This document shows, in pieces, positions 43,079 to 51,615 of a DNA stretch of 64,000 nucleotides. The notes beneath the pieces were generated by a model, which worked only from the letters and a program-made list of their open reading frames with translations, did not search any database and was not told the DNA's origin. This DNA comes from Streptomyces sp. GESEQ-4 (lineage in GTDB: Bacteria > Actinomycetota > Actinomycetes > Streptomycetales > Streptomycetaceae). A program made the position numbers and the translations under genes. Every line of letters begins with the position of its first letter. Position 1 is the first letter of the stretch. The stretch is from positions 62,001 through 126,000 of the forward strand of contig NZ_JAFFSU010000009.1 of assembly GCF_017948455.1 (NCBI RefSeq), given 5' to 3'.

Positions 43079-44364
43079 GCACGTTCGCCCGGTTCCTGTT
43101 CGGCCGTCGGGCCCGCCGCCGCTGGATCCATCTGATCCTCGGCGGCGCGCTCGCGATGCCGTACGTCCTCGTCGGCTCGGTGGTCGTCGGCCCGTCGACC
43201 GGCTCCACGGACGTGTTCGGCTCCCTCACCCTCCAACTCGCCTCGTTCGCCCTGGGGTTGCCCCTCGCCGCCCTCACCTCCCTGTTCCCGCTGACCCGGC
43301 CGCTCGAGGTCGCCGCCGTGCGGTCGCTGTGCGGTGTGGACGGGGACCGGCTCGCCGACGGGCCCGCACGGAGCCGGTCCGCGAAGGGGCGTATGGCGGC
43401 CTGGTTCACGCTGCACCTCGGGTTCGGCGGGATCATCGCCGGGATGTCGCTCGCGGTGCCGCCGTTCGCGGTCGTGCTGATGGTGCTGCCCATTTTCGCC
43501 GGGCTGCGCGACGGGGTGCCCGAAGCACTCGACCACACCTGGGCGTTGGCGCTCGCCCCGGTCGCGGGAGCGGCGATGCTCGTCGCCCTCGCCGCCTGCG
43601 CGGCCGCGTCCGGGGCGCTACTCGCTCACTGGGCGCCCGCGTTGCTCGGCCCCACCCCCGAGGACCGGCTCGCAGCCGCCGAGGCACGCGCCGCCGACCT
43701 CGCCGTACGCAACCGGCTCGCCCGCGAACTCCACGACTCCGTCGGCCACGCCCTGAGCGCCGTCACCCTCCAGGCGAGCGCGGCCCGCCGCGTCCTCGAC
43801 ACCGACCCGGACTTCGTCCGCGAAGCCCTAGCCGCGATCGAGGACACCACCCGCCGCACAGTGACCGAACTCGACGCCGTCCTGGGCGTGTTGAGAAACG
43901 GCGACTCGACCGTCCCGGCCCCGACACTCGCCGCCGACCTCGCCGACCTCCTACGCATCACACGCGCGACCGGCCTGCGCATCAGGGACGTGATCGACGT
44001 CGCCCCCGAGACCCTCCCGCCGGTCGTCTCCCGCGAGGCGTACCGCATCGTGCAGGAGGGCCTGAGCAACGCCCTCAAGCACGGCGGAGACCAGGAAGTG
44101 ACCCTGTACATCGAGTCCACCGACGACCACCTGGACATCACCCTGGAGAACCCACTAAGAGACCTCGGTGGAGCGCCCCTCAGGGGCGCGGGGAACTGCG
44201 CGACCAGCCACAACGAACCCGCAGACGACCAACATCCCGGCAACCGTCATGGACTGCGCGGTATCACCGACCGAGCCCACCTACTCGGCGGCACCGCCCA
44301 CGCAGGCCCCATCAACGACACCTGGCGCCTACACGTACGCCTGCCAAGAAAAGGCCCCACATGA
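43075..44364 (+). CDS. Sensor histidine kinase (HisKA_3/NarL-type) with repeat-encoded insertion
   Basis: A 429-residue membrane kinase with four N-terminal hydrophobic segments. The dimerisation domain carries His220 in LARELHDSVGHALSAV, the N-box is SREAYRIVQEGLSNALKHG and the G-box GNRHGLRGITDR. Between the loop LDITLENPL and the G-box, residues about 363-388 are encoded by a dispersed GC repeat (44173-44227) and lie in the ATP-lid region. The GTG overlaps the upstream membrane gene and the end overlaps the response regulator (ATGA). The longer upstream open frame is a shadow. Confidence 0.9.
   Translation: MSTFARFLFGRRARRRWIHLILGGALAMPYVLVGSVVVGPSTGSTDVFGSLTLQLASFALGLPLAALTSLFPLTRPLEVAAVRSLCGVDGDRLADGPARSRSAKGRMAAWFTLHLGFGGIIAGMSLAVPPFAVVLMVLPIFAGLRDGVPEALDHTWALALAPVAGAAMLVALAACAAASGALLAHWAPALLGPTPEDRLAAAEARAADLAVRNRLARELHDSVGHALSAVTLQASAARRVLDTDPDFVREALAAIEDTTRRTVTELDAVLGVLRNGDSTVPAPTLAADLADLLRITRATGLRIRDVIDVAPETLPPVVSREAYRIVQEGLSNALKHGGDQEVTLYIESTDDHLDITLENPLRDLGGAPLRGAGNCATSHNEPADDQHPGNRHGLRGITDRAHLLGGTAHAGPINDTWRLHVRLPRKGPT
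44173..44227 (+). repeat. Dispersed GC-rich repeat, copy 3 (inside the histidine kinase gene)
   Basis: Starts with the hairpin GCGCCCC-TCA-GGGGCGC (44173-44189) and continues GGGGAACTGCGCGACCAGCC then ACAACGAACCCGCA. It is in frame, giving the peptide PLRGAGNCATSHNEPA, and does not introduce a stop. Confidence 0.85.
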
Positions 44365-45035
44365 CCAGCCCACCACCAATCCGCGTCGTCCTCGCCGACG
44401 ACGAACGCATGGTCCGCACCGCCCTACGCGCGATCCTCTCCGCAGAACCGGACATGGAGGTCATCGGCGAGGCGGCAACCGGCGCGGAGGCGGTCTCGGT
44501 CGTACGGAACCTCCAACCCGACGTAGTCCTCATGGACGTCCGCATGCCGGAGGCAACCGGCATCAGGGCCACCGAACAGATCCTCGCCACGCTCGACGCA
44601 CCACCCCGCATCGTCGTCGTCACCACCTTCGAGAACGACTCCTATGTGTACGACGCCCTGCGCGCCGGAGCCGCCGGGTTCCTGCTGAAGCGGGCGGACG
44701 CCGACACGCTCGTGCAGGCGGTACGGCTGGTCGCGCGCAGCGACACCCTGCTGTTCCCGTCCGCCGTACGGACCCTGGCGACCGAGCACGCGCGCGTGCA
44801 CCCCGCTCCGCCCGCCTGGGTGGCGAAGCTCACCGGCCGGGAGAGCGAGGTGCTGCGGCTCATGGCGGCCGGCCTGACCAACGCGGAGATCGCGCGGCGC
44901 ATGGAGGTCGGCCCGGCCACCGTGAAGACGCACGTGGCGGCGGTCCTGGCGAAGACCGGCACGCGGGACCGTACGCAGGCGGTGATCGCCGCGTACGAGG
45001 CGGGGTTCCTGAGGTCACCCCGGCCGGCTTCATGA
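44361..45035 (+). CDS. LuxR/NarL-family response regulator
   Basis: A 224-residue regulator. The receiver domain has the acidic pair in LADDERMVR, phospho-acceptor Asp59 in VVLMDVRMPE, the threonine in VVTTFENDSYV and the lysine in GAAGFLLKRAD. A LuxR helix-turn-helix follows (LTGRESEVLRLMAAGLTNAE, IARRMEVGPATVKTHVAAVL). It is co-translated with the kinase (ATGA). Target genes are unknown; the membrane protein upstream is a candidate. Confidence 0.94.
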   Translation: MTSPPPIRVVLADDERMVRTALRAILSAEPDMEVIGEAATGAEAVSVVRNLQPDVVLMDVRMPEATGIRATEQILATLDAPPRIVVVTTFENDSYVYDALRAGAAGFLLKRADADTLVQAVRLVARSDTLLFPSAVRTLATEHARVHPAPPAWVAKLTGRESEVLRLMAAGLTNAEIARRMEVGPATVKTHVAAVLAKTGTRDRTQAVIAAYEAGFLRSPRPAS

Positions 45036-45100
45036 ACACCCGATGAGAAAAGCGGTCGGAACGGAACCCTCCGCAATCCCTCGTTCGTCTTCTTGGCGGG

Positions 45101-46549
45101 ATGAACAAGACGATCAGGCGTGTATCGGTCTTCACGCTGCTGCTGGTGTTCGCTCTGCTGATCAGGGCGACCTGGGTGCAGTTCTACGACGGCCAGGCAC
45201 TCGCGGACGACAGCAAGAACCGGCGGAATGCGATCGAGACGTACTCGTCGCCGCTCGGGAACATCATCGTGGCCGGTGACGCGATCACCGGCTCGGCACG
45301 GACGACGGGCAGCGACCTCGCGTACAAACGCACGTACACCGACGGCGAGCTGTACGCCGCGGTGACGGGCTATGCCTCGCAGAGCTACGCACCCACGCAG
45401 CTGGAGGGCATCTACGAGGACCTGCTCAACGGCACGGACACCCGGCTGAAGACCCTGATGGACACGGTCACCGACAAGCGGGCCGACCCGGGCAACGTGG
45501 TCACGACGATCGACCCGGCCGTGCAGAAGGCGGGGTACGACGCGCTCGGCGACACGAAGGGCGCGGCCGTCGCGATCGACCCGGCGACCGGCAAGATCCT
45601 GGCGGTCGTGTCGACCCCGTCGTACGACCCGACGTCGCTGACCGACGCGGGCACCGCCGGAGCGGCCTGGAAGAAGCTCAACGCGGACCCCGACAAGCCG
45701 CTCACGAACCGCGCCCTGCGCCAGCCCCTGCCGCCGGGCTCCACCTTCAAGCTGGTCGTCGCGGCTGCCGCGCTGGAGGACGGGCTGTACTCGTCGGTCG
45801 ACGAGAAGACGGACAGCCCCAACCCGTACCCCCTGCCGGGCACGACGAGGACCCTGGACAACGAGAACGCGTCCGCGCCCTGCGAGAACGCCACCATCCG
45901 CACCGCGCTGCAGTACTCCTGCAACAACGTCTTCGGCAAGATGGCCGTCGACCTCGGCCAGGACAAGGTGAAGGCGATGGCCGAGAAGTTCGGCTTCAAC
46001 GACGAGAGCCAGGACGTGCCGGTGCGGGCCTATCCCAGCGTCTACCCGTCCGGGATGGACGAGGCGCAGACCGCCCTGACGGGCATCGGCCAGTTCGACG
46101 TCACGGCCACGCCGCTGCAGATGGCCATGGTGTCCGCCGCCATAGCCAACGGCGGCGAGCTGGTCACCCCCCATATGGTCTCCGAGATCACCGACAGCGG
46201 CGGCGACGCCCTGGAGAACTACGACGACAACACGAACACCACCCGCATCGTCAGCGACGACACGGCCGAACAACTGCAGTCCGCCATGGAAACGGTCGTC
46301 TCCAAGGGCACCGGCACCAACGCCCAGATATCGGGCGCGACGGTAGGCGGCAAGACCGGCACGGCCCAACACGGCGAGAACAACAGCCAGACGCCCTATG
46401 CCTGGTTCACGTCCTACGCCAAGTCCGGGGACAAGGAAGTAGCCGTAGCGGTGATAGTCGAGCAGTCAGACGCGGCCCGCTCCGAAGTAAGCGGCAACGG
46501 CTTGGCGGCCCCCATAGCCAAGGCAATGATGCAAGCAGCGGTTGAGTAG
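45101..46549 (+). CDS. Penicillin-binding transpeptidase (PbpA-like, class B)
   Basis: 482 residues with one N-terminal membrane anchor, then a penicillin-binding dimerisation region (YAAVTGYASQSYAPTQLEGIY) and the transpeptidase domain with Ser214-Lys217 (PPGSTFKLVV), Ser273-Asn275 (YSCNNV) and Lys418-Thr-Gly (GGKTGTAQ). Class B PBPs cross-link peptidoglycan during growth or division and need a glycosyltransferase partner (RodA/FtsW), not found here. It ends exactly where a dispersed repeat begins. Confidence 0.92.
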   Translation: MNKTIRRVSVFTLLLVFALLIRATWVQFYDGQALADDSKNRRNAIETYSSPLGNIIVAGDAITGSARTTGSDLAYKRTYTDGELYAAVTGYASQSYAPTQLEGIYEDLLNGTDTRLKTLMDTVTDKRADPGNVVTTIDPAVQKAGYDALGDTKGAAVAIDPATGKILAVVSTPSYDPTSLTDAGTAGAAWKKLNADPDKPLTNRALRQPLPPGSTFKLVVAAAALEDGLYSSVDEKTDSPNPYPLPGTTRTLDNENASAPCENATIRTALQYSCNNVFGKMAVDLGQDKVKAMAEKFGFNDESQDVPVRAYPSVYPSGMDEAQTALTGIGQFDVTATPLQMAMVSAAIANGGELVTPHMVSEITDSGGDALENYDDNTNTTRIVSDDTAEQLQSAMETVVSKGTGTNAQISGATVGGKTGTAQHGENNSQTPYAWFTSYAKSGDKEVAVAVIVEQSDAARSEVSGNGLAAPIAKAMMQAAVE

Positions 46550-46610
46550 GCGCCCCGTCAGGGGCGCGGGGAACTGCGCGACCAGCCACGACGAGACCCG
46601 CACCCGACCG
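46550..46610 (+). repeat. Dispersed GC-rich repeat, copy 4
   Basis: Directly abuts the penicillin-binding protein stop codon (TAG 46547-46549). Hairpin GCGCCCC-GTCA-GGGGCGC (46550-46567), then GGGGAACTGCGCGACCAGCC and ACGACGAGACCCGCACCCG. It sits between convergent genes, where it could act as a terminator, but no T-run follows. Confidence 0.85.
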
Positions 46611-46627
46611 CGCAGCAAACCCTCACC

Positions 46628-48082
46628 TCACACGCCGAGAATCTGCTCAATAGGGTCAATAGCGAAGTACACCAGGAACAACGCCGAAGCCCCCCACAGC
46701 AACCAGTGAACCTCCTTCGCCTTCCCCAGCACCGACTTGATCACCACATACGCCAGGAACCCCGCCCCGATCCCATTGGTGATCGAGTACGTGAACGGCA
46801 TCACGGCGATCGTGAGAAACGCCGGTATCGCGATCTCGTACTTGTCCCAGTCGATGTGCTTGACCTGGGTCATCATCAGGAACCCCACGGCGACCAGAGC
46901 CGGCGCCGCCGCCTGAAGCGGGACGATGGTCAGCAGCGGCGTGAGGAACAGGGCGAGCGCGAAGAGCCCACCGGTGACCAGGTTCGAGAAGCCCGTGCGC
47001 GACCCCTCGCCGACGCCTGCCGCCGACTCGATGTACGACGTCGCGGAGGACGAGGACGCCGCACCGCCGGCGACCGCGGCCGCACCGTCGATGAGCAGGA
47101 CCCGGCCGAGGTTCGGGACCTTGCCCTGCTCGTCCAGGAGGCCCGCCTCCGCGCTGATGCCGACGACCGTGCCCATGGTGTCGAAGAAGTCCGACAGGAT
47201 CAGCGTGAAGATCAGCAGGATGACCGTGACGACACCCACGTCGGTCGCGCTGAACGCGCCGAACAGGCTGAACTGGCCGATGAGTCCGAAGTCGGGGGTG
47301 TCGACGATCTTGTCGGGCCACTCGGGCGTGGTCAGCCCCCAGGCCTTGACGTCGGCGATCGAGTTGATGATGAGCGCGACGATCGTCATGGCGACGATGC
47401 TGATCAGGATCGCGCCCTTCACCTTCCGGGCGAGCAGCGCGATGGTGAGCAGAACTCCGAGGCAGAAGACGAGGATCGGCCACCCGGTGAGCGAGCCGGT
47501 GCCGCCGAGCTGAACCGGCACGGTCGTGTTGGCGGCGTCGGGGATACGGGTGACGAAGCCGGCGTCGACGAAGCCGATGAACGCGATGAACAGGCCGATA
47601 CCGACGCTGATCGCCTGCTTCAGCGGCTGCGGAATGGCGTGCATGACGGCCTCACGCAGGCCGGTCAGCACCAACACGCAGATCAGCAGGCCTTCGAGGA
47701 CGATGAGGCCCATCGCGTCGTCCCAGCTCATCAGCGGGGCGATCTGGAAGGCGACGACCGCGTTGAGGCCGAGGCCGGCGGCGAGGGCGAGGGGCAGGTT
47801 GCCGCCGATGCCCATGATGATGGTCATGACCGCGGCCACCAGGGCGGTGGCGGTGGTGAGTTGGACGGGGTCGAGCTGTTCGCCGAACTTGTCCTTGGCG
47901 CTGCCGAGGATGATCGGGTTCAGGACAAGGATGTAGGCCATGGTGAAGAACGTGGCGAAGCCGCCGCGTATCTCACGGCCGAAGGTGGAGCCCCGTTCGG
48001 AGATCTTGAAGTACCGGTCGAGGCTGCTCACCGCGGAGGGCGCGGGGCCCCGCCGGTCGGTCACCTTCTGTGAATCGGACAT
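46628..48082 (-). CDS. NCS2-family purine (guanine/hypoxanthine-type) permease
   Basis: A 484-residue membrane transporter of the AzgA-like NCS2 subgroup, with about twelve hydrophobic segments, KISERGSTFGREIRGGFATF near the start, FTMAYILVLNPIIL, AAGLGLNAVVAFQI and DFFDTMGTVVGISAEAGL. This subgroup moves adenine, guanine or hypoxanthine with protons. The ATG at 48082 is preceded by AAGGAG; the open frame to 48208 lacks family features. Its 250-bp upstream region is divergent with an ECF sigma gene. Confidence 0.9.
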   Translation of the reverse strand: MSDSQKVTDRRGPAPSAVSSLDRYFKISERGSTFGREIRGGFATFFTMAYILVLNPIILGSAKDKFGEQLDPVQLTTATALVAAVMTIIMGIGGNLPLALAAGLGLNAVVAFQIAPLMSWDDAMGLIVLEGLLICVLVLTGLREAVMHAIPQPLKQAISVGIGLFIAFIGFVDAGFVTRIPDAANTTVPVQLGGTGSLTGWPILVFCLGVLLTIALLARKVKGAILISIVAMTIVALIINSIADVKAWGLTTPEWPDKIVDTPDFGLIGQFSLFGAFSATDVGVVTVILLIFTLILSDFFDTMGTVVGISAEAGLLDEQGKVPNLGRVLLIDGAAAVAGGAASSSSATSYIESAAGVGEGSRTGFSNLVTGGLFALALFLTPLLTIVPLQAAAPALVAVGFLMMTQVKHIDWDKYEIAIPAFLTIAVMPFTYSITNGIGAGFLAYVVIKSVLGKAKEVHWLLWGASALFLVYFAIDPIEQILGV

Positions 48083-48190
48083 GGACACGGACTCCTTGCT
48101 GCCTGATTGATCAGTGTGCGGATGCTGGCTGGATTGTTCCCCTGTCGAACCCGTTTCAGGTTTTCCCCGTGTTACGGAATCCGGGCTGCT

Positions 48191-48214
48191 CACCGTGCGA
48201 CCTGCCACACGGTG
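48191..48214. promoter_or_regulatory. Inverted repeat upstream of the NCS2 permease gene
   Basis: CACCGTG (48191-48197) and CACGGTG (48208-48214) are perfect inverted copies separated by 10 nt, about 110 bp upstream of the permease start and 120 bp upstream of the ECF gene. It could be a purine-responsive operator or a hairpin; no T-run follows. The rest of the 250-bp gap shows only a weak TAGGCT -10-like hexamer for the ECF gene. Confidence 0.35.
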
Positions 48215-48332
48215 TTCGAAGCCTCGTACGAATCACGTGTTCGATCACTGCTAGGCTTCCGCATCTCGACCGGATGATCTCCGGACGATCACACGTCTTC
48301 CACATGCCACGCAGAGCCAGGAGAGGTCGCCC

Positions 48333-48899
48333 GTGGGCACAGTCGTCGACGACGCAGCCTCCGTGGAGTTCCATGCCTTCTTCGAGCGCCACTACGCCGA
48401 ACTGTCCCGTCTCGCCCACCTTTTGACGGGTGAGTCGGACGCCGCCGACGATCTGGCGGCGGACGCGCTGCTGGCGCTGTGGCACCGCTGGGACCGGGTG
48501 CGCGCCGCCGACCACCCGGTGGCCTACGCCCGCGGAGTCGTCGCCAACCTCGCCCGCACCCGGATCCGCAGCGCGGTCCGCGAACGGCGGCGGGTCGCCC
48601 TGTTCTGGTCGCAGCGCGAGGAGAAGACCGAGAACCCGGACGTCGCGGGCGTGGTCGATGTCCAGGAGGCGTTGCGTAGACTTCCGTTCCGCAAACGGGC
48701 CTGTGTGGTGCTGCGGCATGCTTTCGACCTCTCGGAGAAGGACACGGCGCTCGCCCTGGGGATCTCGGTGGGTACGGTGAAGAGCCAGACCTCGAAGGGA
48801 ATGGCCGAGCTGCAGAAACTGCTCGGCGCTCAGGGTGCTCCGCCCAGGGTGCACGCGGCAATGGCGCGCACCAGTGACGCCGGAGGGAGGAACCGATGA
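48333..48899 (+). CDS. SigE-type ECF sigma factor
   Basis: A 188-residue sigma factor of the Streptomyces SigE-like group. Region 2 includes FHAFFERHYAELSRLAHLLTGE and DDLAADALLALWHRWDRV; region 4 is LPFRKRACVVLRHAFDLSEK then DTALALGISVGTVKSQTSKG. GTG start after AGGAGAGG. It overlaps the downstream membrane protein gene by four bases, which is probably its regulator or partner. Confidence 0.9.
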   Translation: MGTVVDDAASVEFHAFFERHYAELSRLAHLLTGESDAADDLAADALLALWHRWDRVRAADHPVAYARGVVANLARTRIRSAVRERRRVALFWSQREEKTENPDVAGVVDVQEALRRLPFRKRACVVLRHAFDLSEKDTALALGISVGTVKSQTSKGMAELQKLLGAQGAPPRVHAAMARTSDAGGRNR

Positions 48900-49753
48900 C
48901 CATGCGGCGGGACGTGCACGACGAACTGCGCTCCCGGCTGCACGAGGCGGCCGGACAGCACGAGCCCGACCGCGCGCGCATCCTGGCCCGCGTCGAGCGC
49001 GGCATGACCGAGCAGACCCGGCCGGACCATCGGGCCACCCGTCCGCCGGTCTTCGGCTGGGTGCGGGTGGTCAGCGCCACCGCGGCGGTCGCGAGCGTGC
49101 TGGCGGTCGGCGGGTACGCGGTCGCCTCCGCCGTGAAGGACGAACCCTCCCCGCAGCAGGAGGTCGCCGTCTCGGCGACTCCCACGCCGTCGCCGGACGC
49201 GACGAGCCGCGCACCCGTCCCCCCGGTGGACCCGACGCGGAGCGCGCCGCCGAAGTCCGGGGAACCGAGCACCCCCGAGTCGGCGTCCCCGTCCGCGCCC
49301 GCCACCACCCTGGCGCCCGCGAACGGCGAGAAGGACGGCCCGCTCTGGTCGGACGGCTCGGTCGACCCGCACAGCAACGACTTCTGGGCGCAGAGCAATG
49401 TGACCGTCCGGACGGACGAGCAACTCACCGCGCTGACCGTCCAGTTGAAGGTGAAGCAGACCGGCGGGGTGAGCTCCACCGGCGCCTGGCGCGCGCTGCC
49501 CGAGCAGGACTTCACCCTCACCGCCGGCGAGCAGGACGGCTTCCTCGTCTACACCTGGGTCCTCAAGGAGGGCCGTACGGTCCCGAAGGGCGAGTGGGTG
49601 TTCGCCGGGCAGTACAACCATGAGCGCGGCGGGCGCGACGCGGGGGACGACGGCTACGCGGCGACGGCCGCCGCAGGGGGCCAAGAGCTGTCCGTGGCAG
49701 GCGACTTCGCCCCGCACGAGGGCGACGAGTCGGCGTCCGAGGGCGATTCGTAA
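48896..49753 (+). CDS. Single-pass membrane protein linked to the SigE-type sigma factor
   Basis: 285 residues. A charged cytoplasmic N-terminus of about 60 residues (DVHDELRSRLHEAAGQHEPD, RARILARVERGM) is followed by one hydrophobic span (VVSATAAVASVLAVGGYAVA), a Pro/Ser/Thr-rich outer linker and an extracellular domain with NDFWAQSNVTVRTDEQLTAL and WVFAGQYNHERGG. The layout fits an anti-sigma or sigma-associated protein, though no ZAS zinc motif is present. The four-base overlap with the sigma gene supports the link. The external domain may sense or bind a surface ligand (inference). Confidence 0.75.
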   Translation: MTMRRDVHDELRSRLHEAAGQHEPDRARILARVERGMTEQTRPDHRATRPPVFGWVRVVSATAAVASVLAVGGYAVASAVKDEPSPQQEVAVSATPTPSPDATSRAPVPPVDPTRSAPPKSGEPSTPESASPSAPATTLAPANGEKDGPLWSDGSVDPHSNDFWAQSNVTVRTDEQLTALTVQLKVKQTGGVSSTGAWRALPEQDFTLTAGEQDGFLVYTWVLKEGRTVPKGEWVFAGQYNHERGGRDAGDDGYAATAAAGGQELSVAGDFAPHEGDESASEGDS

Positions 49754-49835
49754 AAAGTTCCGAGGACGCGGCAACCTTTCCCGCAGGCGTGGCGACCGGG
49801 AGACGTAAGGATCCCAGCACGAAGGGCCTGACCCC

Positions 49836-51518
49836 TTGAGCACGCACAAGAAGCACCTCACACGCAGACGCGTGCTCGGGGCCTCGGCGATGGGTGTCGC
49901 CGCCACCGGTGCCGCCGTCGCGGGCGGCACCGGCCTCCTCCCATCCGCGTCCGCGGCGACCTTCGGCTACCAGGACGACGGCTCGAACTACGTGATCGAC
50001 ACGGGTGCCTCGCTGGTCTTCAAGGTCTCGAAGTCGACCGGCGACATCACGTCCCTGGTCCACAAGGGCAAGGAGTACGAGGGGTACGGCGGCAGGCACT
50101 CGCACGTCGAGTCCGGCCTCGGCGCGTCGACCGTCACGATCAGGCAGACCGGGTCGACGATCCTCGTGAAGGCCGTGCACGGCGTGATCACCCAGTGGTA
50201 CGCGGCCCGCAGCGGCCAGAACAACGTCTACCTGTGGACCGACAAGGCGGACGCCTCCTTCACGGCGACCCGCTACCTCGTCCGGCTCAAGCCCGGGATC
50301 TTCCCGAACGAGGGACCGGACACCTGGATCGAGGCCTCGGACAAGGTCATCGAGGCGGGAGACGTCTGGCGGCGCGCGGACGGCACGACCCACTCCAAGC
50401 ACTACTCGGGCAAGCGGGTCATCGACTACGACCACGTCGGCTTCACCACCGGCTCCGTCGGCCTCTGGCTCGTCCGCTCCAACCACGAGAAGGCGTCCGG
50501 CGGCCCGTTCTACCGCTCCCTGCTGCGCCACTCGAACGACCTCGGCGTCGGCCTCTACGAGATCCTGCACTACAACCAGTCGCAGACGGAGGCCCAGCGC
50601 TTCGGTCTCCAGGGCCCCTACGTCCTGTCCTTCACGGACGGCGGTGCCCCCGCGTCCTCGCTGTTCCACGCGAACCTCGACACCTCCTGGGTCGACGGCC
50701 TCGGCATCACCGGCTGGGTCGGCAAGGCGGGCCGCGGCAAGGTGGCGGGCGTCGGTCTGAAGGGCATGGACGCCAAGTACCCCTACACGGTGGGCTTCAC
50801 CAACAAGGACGCCCAGTACTGGACGAAGGCCGCCGCCGGCACCGGCGCCTTCTCCTGCAAGGGGATGCTGCCGGGGACGTACACACTGACCGTCTACAAG
50901 GGCGAACTCGCCGTCCACACCCGGGAGGTGAAGGTGACGGCGGGCGGCTCCACGGCGCTCAACACCCTCACCCTCACCGGCGACCCCTCCGCCGCGCGGA
51001 CCGTCTGGCGGCTCGGCGACTGGGACGGCACGCCCGGCGAGTTCAAGAACGCCGAGCTGATGACGTACGCGCATCCGTCCGACGCCCGCGCGGCGAAGTG
51101 GACGGGCAACGTCACGATCGGCAGCGGCGGCGAGGCCGCGTCCTTCCCGGCGTACATGTGGAAGGACGTCAACGACGGCGTCCTCGTCTACTTCAAGCTG
51201 ACCGAGGAGCAGGCCGCCTCCGCGCACACCCTGCGCGTCGGCGTCACCACGGCCTACATCAACGGCCGGCCGCGGGTGACCGTGAACGACTGGGTTTCGG
51301 CCATCCCCACCGCTCCCACTCAGCCAACTACGCGCTCTCTCACCACGGGTTCGTACCGAGGGCACAACCACACGTTCACGTTCAACGTCCCTAGTAGTGC
51401 GTGGAAGACGGACGTGAGTCAGTACAACGTCCTGAAACTCAACATCGTCAGTGGTTCGACCGGCTCGGCCTACCTCAGCCCGGGCACGTCGTTCGACTGC
51501 ATAGACCTGCTGATCTGA
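49836..51518 (+). CDS. Rhamnogalacturonan lyase (PL4 type), secreted
   Basis: A 560-residue secreted enzyme that cleaves the rhamnose-galacturonic acid backbone of pectin by beta-elimination. A Tat signal (HLTRRRVLGASAMGVAATGA, cleavage near SASAA) precedes a large beta-sandwich catalytic domain (to about 330), a fibronectin-III-like insert (GMLPGTYTLTVYKGELAVHTREV) and a C-terminal CBM-like domain (WRLGDWDGTPGEFKNAELM ... NIVSGSTGSAYLSPGTSFDC). It starts at TTG 49836 after GAAGGG. Family assignment rests on domain order, not on active-site residues, which I cannot place with certainty. Confidence 0.85.
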   Translation: MSTHKKHLTRRRVLGASAMGVAATGAAVAGGTGLLPSASAATFGYQDDGSNYVIDTGASLVFKVSKSTGDITSLVHKGKEYEGYGGRHSHVESGLGASTVTIRQTGSTILVKAVHGVITQWYAARSGQNNVYLWTDKADASFTATRYLVRLKPGIFPNEGPDTWIEASDKVIEAGDVWRRADGTTHSKHYSGKRVIDYDHVGFTTGSVGLWLVRSNHEKASGGPFYRSLLRHSNDLGVGLYEILHYNQSQTEAQRFGLQGPYVLSFTDGGAPASSLFHANLDTSWVDGLGITGWVGKAGRGKVAGVGLKGMDAKYPYTVGFTNKDAQYWTKAAAGTGAFSCKGMLPGTYTLTVYKGELAVHTREVKVTAGGSTALNTLTLTGDPSAARTVWRLGDWDGTPGEFKNAELMTYAHPSDARAAKWTGNVTIGSGGEAASFPAYMWKDVNDGVLVYFKLTEEQAASAHTLRVGVTTAYINGRPRVTVNDWVSAIPTAPTQPTTRSLTTGSYRGHNHTFTFNVPSSAWKTDVSQYNVLKLNIVSGSTGSAYLSPGTSFDCIDLLI

Positions 51519-51570
51519 GCCCCCCTCGATCAGCAGACGCCGGCCCGAGCCCCCCTCGGCCGGCAAAGAG

Positions 51571-51604
51571 AGGCCCCGCCGGTGACGACCGGCGGGGCCT
51601 TTCG
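51571..51604. terminator. Bidirectional hairpin terminator
   Basis: A perfect 13-bp stem AGGCCCCGCCGGT / ACCGGCGGGGCCT with a GACG loop (51571-51600), followed by TTCG. It lies between the convergent PL4 and PL9 lyase genes and probably ends both transcripts, although only short T-runs flank it. Confidence 0.85.
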
Positions 51605-51615
51605 GTGTGTCCGGT

